From: Chitinophagaceae bacterium
GTDB taxonomy: Bacteria > Bacteroidota > Bacteroidia > Cytophagales > Cytophagaceae
Assembly (NCBI GenBank): GCA_028288405.1
Contig: JAQBNS010000061.1
Span: 1 to 53,391, forward strand
Direction: 5' to 3'
DNA length: 53,391 bases
The notes below the pieces were generated by a model that did not search any database, had not been told where the DNA came from, and was given only the letters and a program-made list of their open reading frames with translations. Below are positions 1 to 8,344 of the stretch, piece by piece. Made by a program: the position numbers and the translations under genes. Within the stretch, counting starts at the first letter, position 1. The number at the start of each line of letters is the position of its first letter.

Positions 1-733
1 GCAAAGCGACTAGTTCCGGGAAAATCAATTGCAACAAACCCGCCTGGTACAAGAGTTTAAATCCGTAAGAAGGTTTAGGAGATAATACAATTTTATTAAG
101 TTCGTCAGAAATACGTTCCATCGATACAATCTTCAACCGATCCTTATTTCTCAGCAGCGCATCAAATGTATCCGGTTCGATGTCAAAGCCCAACTGACTG
201 GCAAACCGAACGGCCCGCATCATACGCAATGGATCGTCAGAAAACGTAATGTCCGGATCAAGTGGTGTACGGATGATCTTTCGTTTGATGTCCTGTTGTC
301 CATTGAAAGGGTCTGACAATACACCATAATTAGACCGGTTAAGTCCTATGCCCATGGCATTGATGGTGAAATCCCGACGGTTTTGATCATCTTCCATGCT
401 GCCGTCTTCGACAATCGGTTTTCTGGATTCGGAGCGGTATGATTCTTTACGTGCTCCGACAAATTCTACCTCCAGTCCTTCCGTATTGAACATGGCTGTA
501 CCAAAGCTCCTAAAGACATGTACCTGTGGCTTATCAGGTAATAAAGCCGATACTTCCTCCGCCAGACCGATTCCACTTCCAAGGCAAACGACATCTATAT
601 CTTTGGAAAGCCTGTTCATGATCAAATCCCTCACATAGCCTCCAATGACGAAAGCCTGCACGTCCAGCTTGTCAGCGGCTTGCTGGATGATACCAAAAAC
701 AGGAACTTCTTTCAGCTTTCCTTCCAAATTCAT
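1..733 (-). CDS. cca: tRNA CCA-adding enzyme / poly(A) polymerase family nucleotidyltransferase (3' end beyond window)
   Basis: Reading the minus strand from an ATG at 733 gives an open frame of about 244 codons that runs off the left edge, so the C-terminus is missing. The N-terminus carries the class II nucleotidyltransferase signature: GGYVRDL near residues 31-37 followed by KDIDVV, whose two aspartates bind the catalytic metals. The downstream motif RRDFTINAMG and the stretch with DPLRMMRAVRFA are typical of the tRNA nucleotidyltransferase/poly(A) polymerase family. Such enzymes add or repair the 3' CCA of tRNAs; the one tRNA in this window (51639) lacks an encoded CCA, which fits a need for this activity. 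CCA-adding versus A-adding specificity cannot be told from this part. Divergent from pyrG. Confidence 0.93.
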   Translation of the reverse strand, partial: MNLEGKLKEVPVFGIIQQAADKLDVQAFVIGGYVRDLIMNRLSKDIDVVCLGSGIGLAEEVSALLPDKPQVHVFRSFGTAMFNTEGLEVEFVGARKESYRSESRKPIVEDGSMEDDQNRRDFTINAMGIGLNRSNYGVLSDPFNGQQDIKRKIIRTPLDPDITFSDDPLRMMRAVRFASQLGFDIEPDTFDALLRNKDRLKIVSMERISDELNKIVLSPKPSYGFKLLYQAGLLQLIFPELVAL

Positions 734-770
734 GGTGCAAAGATAGAAGAAGATTGGGTTTAAGAAAAAT

Positions 771-801
771 TAGTGGTTAGTCGTTAGTGGTTAGTCATTA
801 G
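771..801. repeat. TAGTGGTTAG-type short tandem repeat
   Basis: Three degenerate units of about 10-11 nt related to TAGTGGTTAG lie in tandem upstream of cca. The same motif, in either orientation, recurs at 4712-4742, 4862-4892, 19881-19899 and 20580-20601, always between genes. Confidence 0.6.
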
Positions 802-821
802 TAAAAATGGATATTTTCTTT

Positions 822-956
822 GGTGTCAGGTCAGAAGACCCGACACGCCAGTCCCCGCAGGGTCTCCTGAAAGGGACCCTGCGTTCTTGAAAGCGATGAG
901 CATTCGAGCATCTCGCAGGGTCCTCTGCGAGAGACCCTGCGGGAACAAACCTGACA
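822..956. repeat. Nested inverted repeat (GCAGGGTC / GACCCTGC)
   Basis: The 13-nt arm CCCGCAGGGTCTC (about 854-866) is the exact reverse complement of GAGACCCTGCGGG (931-943). A second internal pair (GGGACCCTGC at 874-883, CGCAGGGTCC at 914-923) can pair with either arm or with each other. Outer arms TGTCAGG and CCTGACA extend the symmetry. The whole can form a long cruciform or several alternative hairpins. No transposase, target duplication or other copy is seen in the window. Confidence 0.7.
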
Positions 957-977
957 ACAATAACCAATCTTCCGTCT

Positions 978-1105
978 GCGTTAGGGATCGAGTGGAAAGC
1001 CCGAAGTGCGTGAGGCTTGCGGGTGGTCGGACTTGGAGCGAGAGCCCGCCCCCGCCAATTTAGGTCCGTTAAATGCTCTAAAACATCCTTGGCGGGGAAA
1101 CGCCC
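978..1105 (+). repeat. Dispersed structured repeat, copy A
   Basis: It begins GCGTTAGGGAT and continues with a GGAAAGCCCG block. It ends AACGCCC, so the ends pair as GCGTT/AACGC. An inner 9-bp stem CCCCGCCAA (1050-1058) / TTGGCGGGG (1089-1097) is perfect. It is related to copies at 8138, 16817, 21093 and 30087. This is the only copy not lying 3' of a gene in the same orientation. Confidence 0.75.
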
Positions 1106-1276
1106 AAATCTTCCCTTCCATCATACGAGAATCCTTCCTCCCCAATAAAATCCATCTCAGAAAATAAAAAGTTAAACTATTCGTCCCTATCCTATTCTAC
1201 ACCTTTACTTTACCACAATCCAATCCCTTGTCTATTAAATCAACTCAAATTTCTTCAATAAGTCATTGGAAAGCCC

Positions 1277-1284
1277 TACCTTTG
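1277..1284 (+). promoter_or_regulatory. Bacteroidota-type -7 element for pyrG
   Basis: TACCTTTG matches the Bacteroidota sigma-A -7 consensus TAnnTTTG, 23 nt before the pyrG ATG. No TTG -33 box is found at the usual 17-23 nt spacing, so the call rests on the -7 element and position alone. Confidence 0.5.
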
Positions 1285-1301
1285 TTTCCCGTAATCAATA
1301 A

Positions 1302-2930
<1,629 letters not shown>

Positions 2931-2935
2931 TAACC

Positions 2936-4714
2936 ATGATGGATAGAAATCAAACCATAGGGCTTGTATTGTTTGCCGTACTTACGATTGCCTATTTCTT
3001 TTTTATGAGCAATCAAGCACCGGAACAGCCCGTGGCTCAAGCCGTAACGACGAGCGTTGCGAAACAAGACAGCACTACCGCTACTCCCATTAAACCGGTA
3101 GTTGCCCCAACAGGAGCGATCGGAACACAAGGAGAAAACAAAGAAGTCGTATTGGAAAATGAAGAATTGAAAATCACTTTCCAGACACAAGGTGCCATCA
3201 TCAAAGACGTATTGGTAAAAAGATACCTGACTTTCGATAAAAAACCATTGCATTTAGTGAGCCCGGCCAACAACTTCTTTGCGTTGAACGGATTGAACCG
3301 CAACAATACACCGATCGATTTGTACTCTTTGTTTTACGAATCATCTCAAACTAAAAATGCGGTTACCTTTTCTGTTACGGATTCTACCGGCAACAAACTG
3401 ACACATACTTATACCTTGCCAGACAAAGGTTTTGCTCTTGACTATGAAATAGGAGGATCCGCTTTGAAAACCTGGTTAAACATTGCTGCACCATTGGAAT
3501 TGGTATGGAACAACAGTGTGGACAAAATAGAATACGATGCCGAATTGAGCCGTGCGAAAACAACGGTCAACTATTATACGCCGGAAGAAGGCTTTGACCA
3601 GTTGGACGAGACCACCAAAGATAAAGTAACGGAAGTCGTAGAGAGACCACTGAAGTGGGTTTCTTTAAAACAGAAGTTTTTCAACGCCGGTATCATCGCC
3701 AAAAATAATTTCCAGAAAGCAGAACTGAGTAACGTTCCGACAGAAGCCGTCGGTAAAATCAAAAACCTTTCTGCCAAGATGACCATTCCGGCCGCATCGA
3801 TTCAGAAAGATACCTTGGCCTTTAAATTCTTCTTTGGTCCTAATCAATACCAGATTTGCAAAGCGGTAGGTGACGATTACGAGAAAAATGTTTACCTGGG
3901 CTGGCCTGTCATCAATGGAATCAACCGCTTCGTCGTAGTGCCGGTATTCAACTTCCTGGAAGGTAAGATCGCCAATTATGGTGTCATCATCATTATCCTG
4001 GTCTTGTTAATCAAATTACTTCTGCTTCCTCTTTCTTATAAGTCTTATGTTTCCATGGCGAAAATGAAAGTCATGAAACCGGAGCTGGATGAAATCAAAG
4101 CAGAACATGGTGACGATGCACAAAAAGTACAAGCGGCACAAATGAAATTGTACCAACAGGTTGGAATCAATCCGTTGAGCGGTTGTATACCGGTCTTGTT
4201 ACAAATGCCTATACTCGTAGCCATGTTCAACTTTTTCCCGAACTCGTTTGAACTAAGACAACAAGCTTTCCTGTGGGCACCTGATTTGTCCACTTATGAC
4301 TACCCTATTCTATTGCCATTTACCGTACCGTTTGGCTATGGAAGTCACGTCAGTATCTTTACCATTCTGATGACCATTTCTACGCTGGCTTATACCTATA
4401 TTAACAATCAGGTGAGTACAGCAGCAACCGGACCGATGAAAATCCTTTCTTATGCCATGCCGGTTATTTTCATGTTTGTATTGAACTCCTTCCCTGCCGG
4501 TTTGAGTTTCTACTACCTGATGTCTAACGTAGTCACTATCGGACAGCAATTGATCATCAGACGTTTTGTAGACGAAACCAGCCTAAAAGCAAAATTGGAT
4601 GAAAACCGTGTGAAGATTGCTTCCGGCCAAGGCGGTAAAAAGTCGAAGTGGATGCAGAGAGTGGAAGATGCGATGAAGGCACAGGAGGATATAAAGAAGA
4701 ATAAGAAGAAATAG
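2936..4714 (+). CDS. yidC: Membrane protein insertase YidC
   Basis: YidC/Oxa1 insertase integrates and folds inner-membrane proteins, alone or with SecYEG. At 592 residues it has the Gram-negative layout: an N-terminal membrane segment (about residues 6-25), a large periplasmic beta domain (about 50-340), then the conserved membrane core starting near YGVIIIILVLLIKLLLLPLS. The cytosolic hairpin with KMKVMKPELDEIKAEHGDD and the segment GINPLSGCIPVLLQMPILVA are family hallmarks. The C-terminus is lysine-rich (KKNKKK), suited to ribosome contact. The start is ATG ATG; the second ATG (2939) is equally possible. A strong terminator follows. Its location near parAB is common around bacterial replication origins. 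Confidence 0.98.
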   Translation: MMDRNQTIGLVLFAVLTIAYFFFMSNQAPEQPVAQAVTTSVAKQDSTTATPIKPVVAPTGAIGTQGENKEVVLENEELKITFQTQGAIIKDVLVKRYLTFDKKPLHLVSPANNFFALNGLNRNNTPIDLYSLFYESSQTKNAVTFSVTDSTGNKLTHTYTLPDKGFALDYEIGGSALKTWLNIAAPLELVWNNSVDKIEYDAELSRAKTTVNYYTPEEGFDQLDETTKDKVTEVVERPLKWVSLKQKFFNAGIIAKNNFQKAELSNVPTEAVGKIKNLSAKMTIPAASIQKDTLAFKFFFGPNQYQICKAVGDDYEKNVYLGWPVINGINRFVVVPVFNFLEGKIANYGVIIIILVLLIKLLLLPLSYKSYVSMAKMKVMKPELDEIKAEHGDDAQKVQAAQMKLYQQVGINPLSGCIPVLLQMPILVAMFNFFPNSFELRQQAFLWAPDLSTYDYPILLPFTVPFGYGSHVSIFTILMTISTLAYTYINNQVSTAATGPMKILSYAMPVIFMFVLNSFPAGLSFYYLMSNVVTIGQQLIIRRFVDETSLKAKLDENRVKIASGQGGKKSKWMQRVEDAMKAQEDIKKNKKK

Positions 4715-4742
4715 TGACTAGTTGTTAGTGATTAGTCGTTAG
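4712..4742. repeat. TAGTGGTTAG-type tandem repeat, left arm
   Basis: Degenerate tandem units (TAGTGACTAG, TTAGTGATTAG, TCGTTAG) begin at the yidC stop. The block is an imperfect inverse of 4862-4892, so the two can pair around the terminator and AT-rich segment between them. Confidence 0.55.
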
Positions 4743-4744
4743 TA

Positions 4745-4782
4745 AATAAGAAAAGCTGCCTTTGGCAGCTTTTCTTATTTTT
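4745..4782 (+). terminator. Intrinsic terminator after yidC
   Basis: A 16-bp perfect stem, AATAAGAAAAGCTGCC with its complement, closes a TTT loop and is followed by further T-rich sequence. The symmetric A/T flanks could let it work in both directions. Confidence 0.85.
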
Positions 4783-4861
4783 TAGAGATAAATATTCAAC
4801 TCCGCAAATACACTGCGGTTCTGGTATTTAAATTAGTAGTATAGAAGCTTTATAAATTTTA

Positions 4862-4892
4862 ACTAACGACTAACCACTAACGACTAACCACT
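4862..4892. repeat. TAGTGGTTAG-type tandem repeat, right arm (inverted)
   Basis: Tandem ACTAACGACTAACC units are the inverse of the block at 4712-4742. It lies directly left of the DnaA boxes. Confidence 0.55.
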
Positions 4893-4913
4893 ATTACACA
4901 AATAGTTATAAGT

Positions 4914-4922
4914 TTATCCACA
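4914..4922 (+). promoter_or_regulatory. DnaA box (TTATCCACA)
   Basis: Exact match to the high-affinity DnaA box on the plus strand. The only other TTATCCACA I noticed in the window is at 15392-15400. Confidence 0.55.
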
Positions 4923-4939
4923 CTACTTATCCCCCATTT

Positions 4940-4948
4940 TGTGAATAA
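4940..4948 (-). promoter_or_regulatory. DnaA box (TTATTCACA, minus strand)
   Basis: The minus strand reads TTATTCACA, an exact match to TTATNCACA, 17 bp from the box at 4914 and in the opposite orientation. Confidence 0.5.
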
Positions 4949-5000
4949 ACGTGGTAATACTTAATGAAAGACCACTCAGTAATGGTCTGAGATTATAATT

Positions 5001-5008
5001 TATATTTG
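5001..5008 (+). promoter_or_regulatory. -7 promoter element for parA
   Basis: TATATTTG matches TAnnTTTG. It leaves a leader of about 60 nt before the parA ATG. The TTG -33 box is not evident at standard spacing. Confidence 0.45.
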
Positions 5009-5073
5009 TAGAAGGAGAGAATTAAAAAGCTTCTCATTCTGTTCACATCATAGTCTTTTTAACGATTAAACGC

Positions 5074-5853
5074 ATGGGTAAAATAATTGCTATTGCCAAT
5101 CAAAAAGGAGGAGTAGGAAAAACTACTACAGCCATCAATCTAGCTGCCAGCTTTGCCGCTCTGGAATACAAAACCTTATTGGTCGATGCCGATCCTCAAG
5201 CTAACTCTACTTCCGGATTGGGTTTTGATCCCAAGCAAATCGAAAATTCAGTCTATGAATGCATGGTGCACAACCTGGATCCTACCGATCTGATCATTGC
5301 CACCAATGTGAAACACCTGGACCTGTTGCCATCCCATATCGACCTTGTCGGTGCGGAAGTGGAAATGGTGAGTTTGGAAAACAGAGAGTTTCGCATGAAA
5401 GAAGTATTGGGTAAGATCAAAGATAAGTATGACTTTATCTTATTGGACTGCTCTCCCTCTTTGGGTTTGATTACCGCCAACTCTTTAGTCGCTTCTGATT
5501 CTATTATCATTCCGGTGCAATGCGAATACTTCGCGTTGGAAGGTTTGGGTAAATTATTTTATACGGTTCAATTGATTCAAAAAGGATACAATCCTGAATT
5601 GGAAATTGAAGGTGTATTGCTTACGATGTACGACATGCGTATGCGTTTGTGCAATCAGGTAGTAGAAGACGTACGCAACCATTGCCAGGAATTGACTTTT
5701 GAAACCATCATACCGCGTAACGTGCGTATCAGTGAGTCGCCAAGCTTTGGATTGCCTGTTATTGCGCACGATGCAGAAAGCAAAGGAGCCATCAGCTATT
5801 TAAATTTAGCACAAGAAATATTGGAACGTAACGGCATGGTCGTTACTAAATAA
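5074..5853 (+). CDS. parA: Chromosome-partitioning ATPase ParA (Soj family)
   Basis: ParA/Soj is a Walker-type ATPase that dimerises on nucleoid DNA with ATP and moves ParB-parS complexes so that replicated origins segregate. The deviant Walker A motif KGGVGKTT spans residues 11-18, with the signature lysine at the start. DADPQANSTSGLG (Walker A', near residue 39) and LLDCSPSLGLIT (Walker B) follow. The 259-residue length fits the small chromosomal type without an N-terminal DNA-binding domain. parB starts 25 nt downstream, the standard pairing. The DnaA boxes upstream raise the possibility of DnaA control, as known for Soj/DnaA in Bacillus, but nothing here proves it. Confidence 0.96.
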   Translation: MGKIIAIANQKGGVGKTTTAINLAASFAALEYKTLLVDADPQANSTSGLGFDPKQIENSVYECMVHNLDPTDLIIATNVKHLDLLPSHIDLVGAEVEMVSLENREFRMKEVLGKIKDKYDFILLDCSPSLGLITANSLVASDSIIIPVQCEYFALEGLGKLFYTVQLIQKGYNPELEIEGVLLTMYDMRMRLCNQVVEDVRNHCQELTFETIIPRNVRISESPSFGLPVIAHDAESKGAISYLNLAQEILERNGMVVTK

Positions 5854-5878
5854 CAATCAACTTTTAGCAGACATAGAC

Positions 5879-6802
5879 ATGACAGTGATGAGCGACCCGA
5901 AGAAGAAAAATGGTTTAGGCAGAGGCCTAGGAGCTTTATTGAAAGATACCGAACAACCTCTTAAAAGAGAAGAAAGAGTAGTCGTATCCGGCCCTAGTAT
6001 TGATATGATCAGCATTGATAGTATCGAGATGAATCCTTACCAGCCAAGAACACACTTCGAAGAAGAAGCTTTACAGGAATTGAGTGAGTCCATCAAATTG
6101 CATGGCATCATTCAACCGATTACTGTACGCCGTCTTTCTGTCGGCAAGTACCAGTTGATCTCCGGAGAACGTCGTACACAAGCCTCTAAGAGAGCCGGCT
6201 TAACTACATTACCTGCTTACATCCGCGAAGCCAATGATCAGCAAATGCTGGAAATGGCTTTGATCGAAAATATACAACGCGAAAACTTAAATGCGCTGGA
6301 AGTAGCCTTGAGTTACCAACGTTTAATTTCTGAATGCAAATTGAAGCAAGAAGAACTAGGTGATCGCGTAGGAAAGAAAAGGACAACGGTCAACAATTAC
6401 CTTCGTTTGTTAAAACTTCCTCCGGACATTCAAGCAGCTATTCGTGATCAACGTTTAAGTATGGGTCACGCCCGTGCCATCGTCAATGTTGAAAAGGCGG
6501 AAGAGCAATTGTATATTTTTAACAAAATACTGAGTGATGATCTTTCTGTAAGAGCGACAGAAGAATTGGTACGCAACATTGGTCAAAAGCCAAAAGAACA
6601 AACTCCTGCAGCAAAAGCAGCAGCAACTGCAGATAAAGGTGCTGCCAGTGGCGGAGAGATCAACCAATTGCAAACGCGCTTGTCTTCTCACTTTGGCACG
6701 AAGATCAATATCAAAAGTGACAAAGTGGGTAAAGGAGAAATCAAGATTCCATTTGTATCTGTTGATGACCTCAATAGAATATTAGACCTTCTCAATTTAT
6801 AG
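5879..6802 (+). CDS. parB: Chromosome-partitioning protein ParB (Spo0J family)
   Basis: ParB binds parS sites, spreads as a CTP-gated clamp and is the cargo of ParA. The 307-residue protein starts with a short Lys/Gly-rich segment (KKKNGLGRGLGALL) that in this family contacts ParA. The ParBc nuclease-like fold follows with NPYQPR, the CTP-binding SGERRTQASK and the signature ENIQRENLNALEVA. A central helix-turn-helix region (about residues 160-210) and an Ala/Thr-rich linker precede the C-terminal dimerisation domain. An ATG three codons inside is an alternative start. No parS site was recognised by eye in the window. Confidence 0.96.
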   Translation: MTVMSDPKKKNGLGRGLGALLKDTEQPLKREERVVVSGPSIDMISIDSIEMNPYQPRTHFEEEALQELSESIKLHGIIQPITVRRLSVGKYQLISGERRTQASKRAGLTTLPAYIREANDQQMLEMALIENIQRENLNALEVALSYQRLISECKLKQEELGDRVGKKRTTVNNYLRLLKLPPDIQAAIRDQRLSMGHARAIVNVEKAEEQLYIFNKILSDDLSVRATEELVRNIGQKPKEQTPAAKAAATADKGAASGGEINQLQTRLSSHFGTKINIKSDKVGKGEIKIPFVSVDDLNRILDLLNL

Positions 6803-6813
6803 CAGGCTTTGTG

Positions 6814-7401
6814 ATGAAGTACAAGCACATTCTTATCCTTTGCTTCTTCTTCCTTGCTGTATCAACAAGAAGTTATGGTCAATCTACCGACAGCACTTCT
6901 ACCCAAGAGGAAGGTACACCCAAAAAGAAAGTTAAAAACCCACAGAACGTCGCCGCCAACAAAGCGGCGCTGATGTCGGCGGTGGTTCCCGGACTTGGTC
7001 AATTTCATAATAAAAGGTATTGGAAACCTCCGATTATATACGTCGGTGCAGGTATTATTACTTATTTTATCATTGACAACAACAAGCAATATCAACTTTA
7101 CAAAAACGGATATAACCAAAGAATAAGCGATCCCAACGCCACAATAGATCCTTCTATCAGCGGGTATTCTACTGAAAACCTTCGTATTCTGAGAGACGAT
7201 GCTCACCGTTACCGCGATATGTCGGTCGTATTTGGTATAGCGCTTTATGCCATAAACATCATCGACGCTTATGTAGATCGTCATTTGATGGAATTTGACG
7301 TCAGCGATGACCTTTCCCTGCATGTGAAACCATTTTTATATACGGCAAATAATCACCAATTTGCGTCCGGATTAACATTAAACTTTTCATTGAAGAAATG
7401 A
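6814..7401 (+). CDS. DUF5683 domain membrane protein
   Basis: A 195-residue protein with a signal peptide ending near SYGQ (residues 1-23) and a DUF5683 core: ANKAALMSAVVPGLGQFHN, then KRYWKPPIIYVGAGIITYF, which is the first membrane segment, and a second hydrophobic segment near SVVFGIALYAINIIDAYVD. DUF5683 is widespread in Bacteroidota between parB and dapB, exactly as here; its function is unknown. I chose ATG 6814 over the GTG just before it (6811) because ATG is the stronger start. It overlaps dapB by 4 nt (ATGA), implying translational coupling. Confidence 0.85.
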   Translation: MKYKHILILCFFFLAVSTRSYGQSTDSTSTQEEGTPKKKVKNPQNVAANKAALMSAVVPGLGQFHNKRYWKPPIIYVGAGIITYFIIDNNKQYQLYKNGYNQRISDPNATIDPSISGYSTENLRILRDDAHRYRDMSVVFGIALYAINIIDAYVDRHLMEFDVSDDLSLHVKPFLYTANNHQFASGLTLNFSLKK

Positions 7402-8120
7402 ACATCACCCTGATCGGTTATGGGAAAATGGGTAAAGCCATTGAACAAATCGCACTTCACAAAGGACACGAAGTCACTTACAAAATAGATCAAAACAATC
7501 ATGATCTGCTTCATACCCTGAACGGCAGCAAAACAGACGCCGCTATAGAATTTACACAACCTGAACAAGCTTTTCATAATTTGAAATATTGTCTGGAAAA
7601 CGGCATTCCCGTGGTATGCGGTACAACGGGCTGGTTGGAAAAAAGAAAAGAGATTGAAGCCATTTGTCAACACAACAAAGGAGCCTTCTTCTACGCCAGT
7701 AATTATAGCGTGGGTGTGAATATTTTCTTTCACCTCAATAAATGGTTGGCACAGGTAATGAATGGCTATCCTGAATACCAAATCTCCACCGAAGAAATTC
7801 ATCATACCGAGAAAAAAGATGCACCAAGCGGTACATCCATTACACTGGCAGAAGGCATCCTGGAAAATTATCCGAGCAAAACCAATTGGGTCAATGAAGC
7901 CATGGGCAAAGCGAATGAAGTACCGATTGTATCTAAACGCGAAGTCAATGTTCCAGGTACTCATACCATCTTATATGAATCTGCCATCGACTCGATAGAG
8001 ATCAAACACACCGCACACTCGCGTGAAGGTTTTGCTCAAGGCGCTGTGCTAGCTGCCGAATGGCTGAAAGGCAAAACCGGGGTATTCGGCATGGACGATC
8101 TTTTAAAAATAAAAAACTAA
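7398..8120 (+). CDS. dapB: 4-hydroxy-tetrahydrodipicolinate reductase
   Basis: DapB reduces 4-hydroxy-tetrahydrodipicolinate with NAD(P)H in the lysine/diaminopimelate pathway, which feeds peptidoglycan. The Rossmann motif GYGKMGKA starts at residue 7. GTTGW (about residue 75) and NYSVGVNIFF are family motifs. In EIHHTEKKDAPSGT, His135 and Lys139 align with the catalytic pair His159/Lys163 of the E. coli enzyme. At 240 residues it is slightly short, as is usual in Bacteroidota, because the N-terminal domain is compact. It overlaps the DUF5683 gene by 4 nt and is followed 17 nt downstream by repeat copy B. Confidence 0.96.
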   Translation: MNITLIGYGKMGKAIEQIALHKGHEVTYKIDQNNHDLLHTLNGSKTDAAIEFTQPEQAFHNLKYCLENGIPVVCGTTGWLEKRKEIEAICQHNKGAFFYASNYSVGVNIFFHLNKWLAQVMNGYPEYQISTEEIHHTEKKDAPSGTSITLAEGILENYPSKTNWVNEAMGKANEVPIVSKREVNVPGTHTILYESAIDSIEIKHTAHSREGFAQGAVLAAEWLKGKTGVFGMDDLLKIKN

Positions 8121-8137
8121 CCGCCAACATGATAGCT

Positions 8138-8270
8138 GCGTGAGGGATAGTAGCGAAAAGCCCGCAGCGAGACACCTAAATCTGTTAATGCAAGCGAGGA
8201 CTTGCAGCACAATCGAGCACGAGAGTACGAAGATTGCGAACGCAGTTCTGCCCGACCCGAAGGGGCACGC
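8138..8270 (+). repeat. Dispersed structured repeat, copy B (3' of dapB)
   Basis: It begins GCGTGAGGGATAG, contains AAAAGCCCGCAGCGAG and GCGAGGACTTGCAGCAC, and ends CCCGACCCGAAGGGGCACGC. The ends pair GCGTG/CACGC. It is nearly identical to copy D in its second half. It starts 17 nt after the dapB stop codon in the same orientation. Confidence 0.8.
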
Positions 8271-8344
8271 TACATTCTAATCACTAACAACGACTTCCTT
8301 ATTTTCATCATTTAATAAACTCTACCGGCTTAAAAAATATACCA

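Larger units (their letters stand above)
4715..5073. other. yidC-parA intergenic region: candidate oriC / DnaA-binding region
   Basis: The 359-bp gap contains the yidC terminator (4745-4782), an AT-rich stretch (about 4780-4870), an inverted pair of short repeats, two perfect matches to the DnaA box consensus TTATNCACA in opposite orientations (4914-4922 plus, 4940-4948 minus) and a near match TTATCCCCC at 4928-4936. The parA -7 element follows. DnaA boxes beside an AT-rich segment and parAB are the usual composition of a bacterial oriC, but three boxes are few and dnaA is not in the window, so origin function is an inference. Confidence 0.45.

Noticed and set aside
7353..7964. 203-codon minus-strand open frame over dapB
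   Set aside because: Antisense to dapB with a composition (many Phe, Cys, His) typical of shadow translation.
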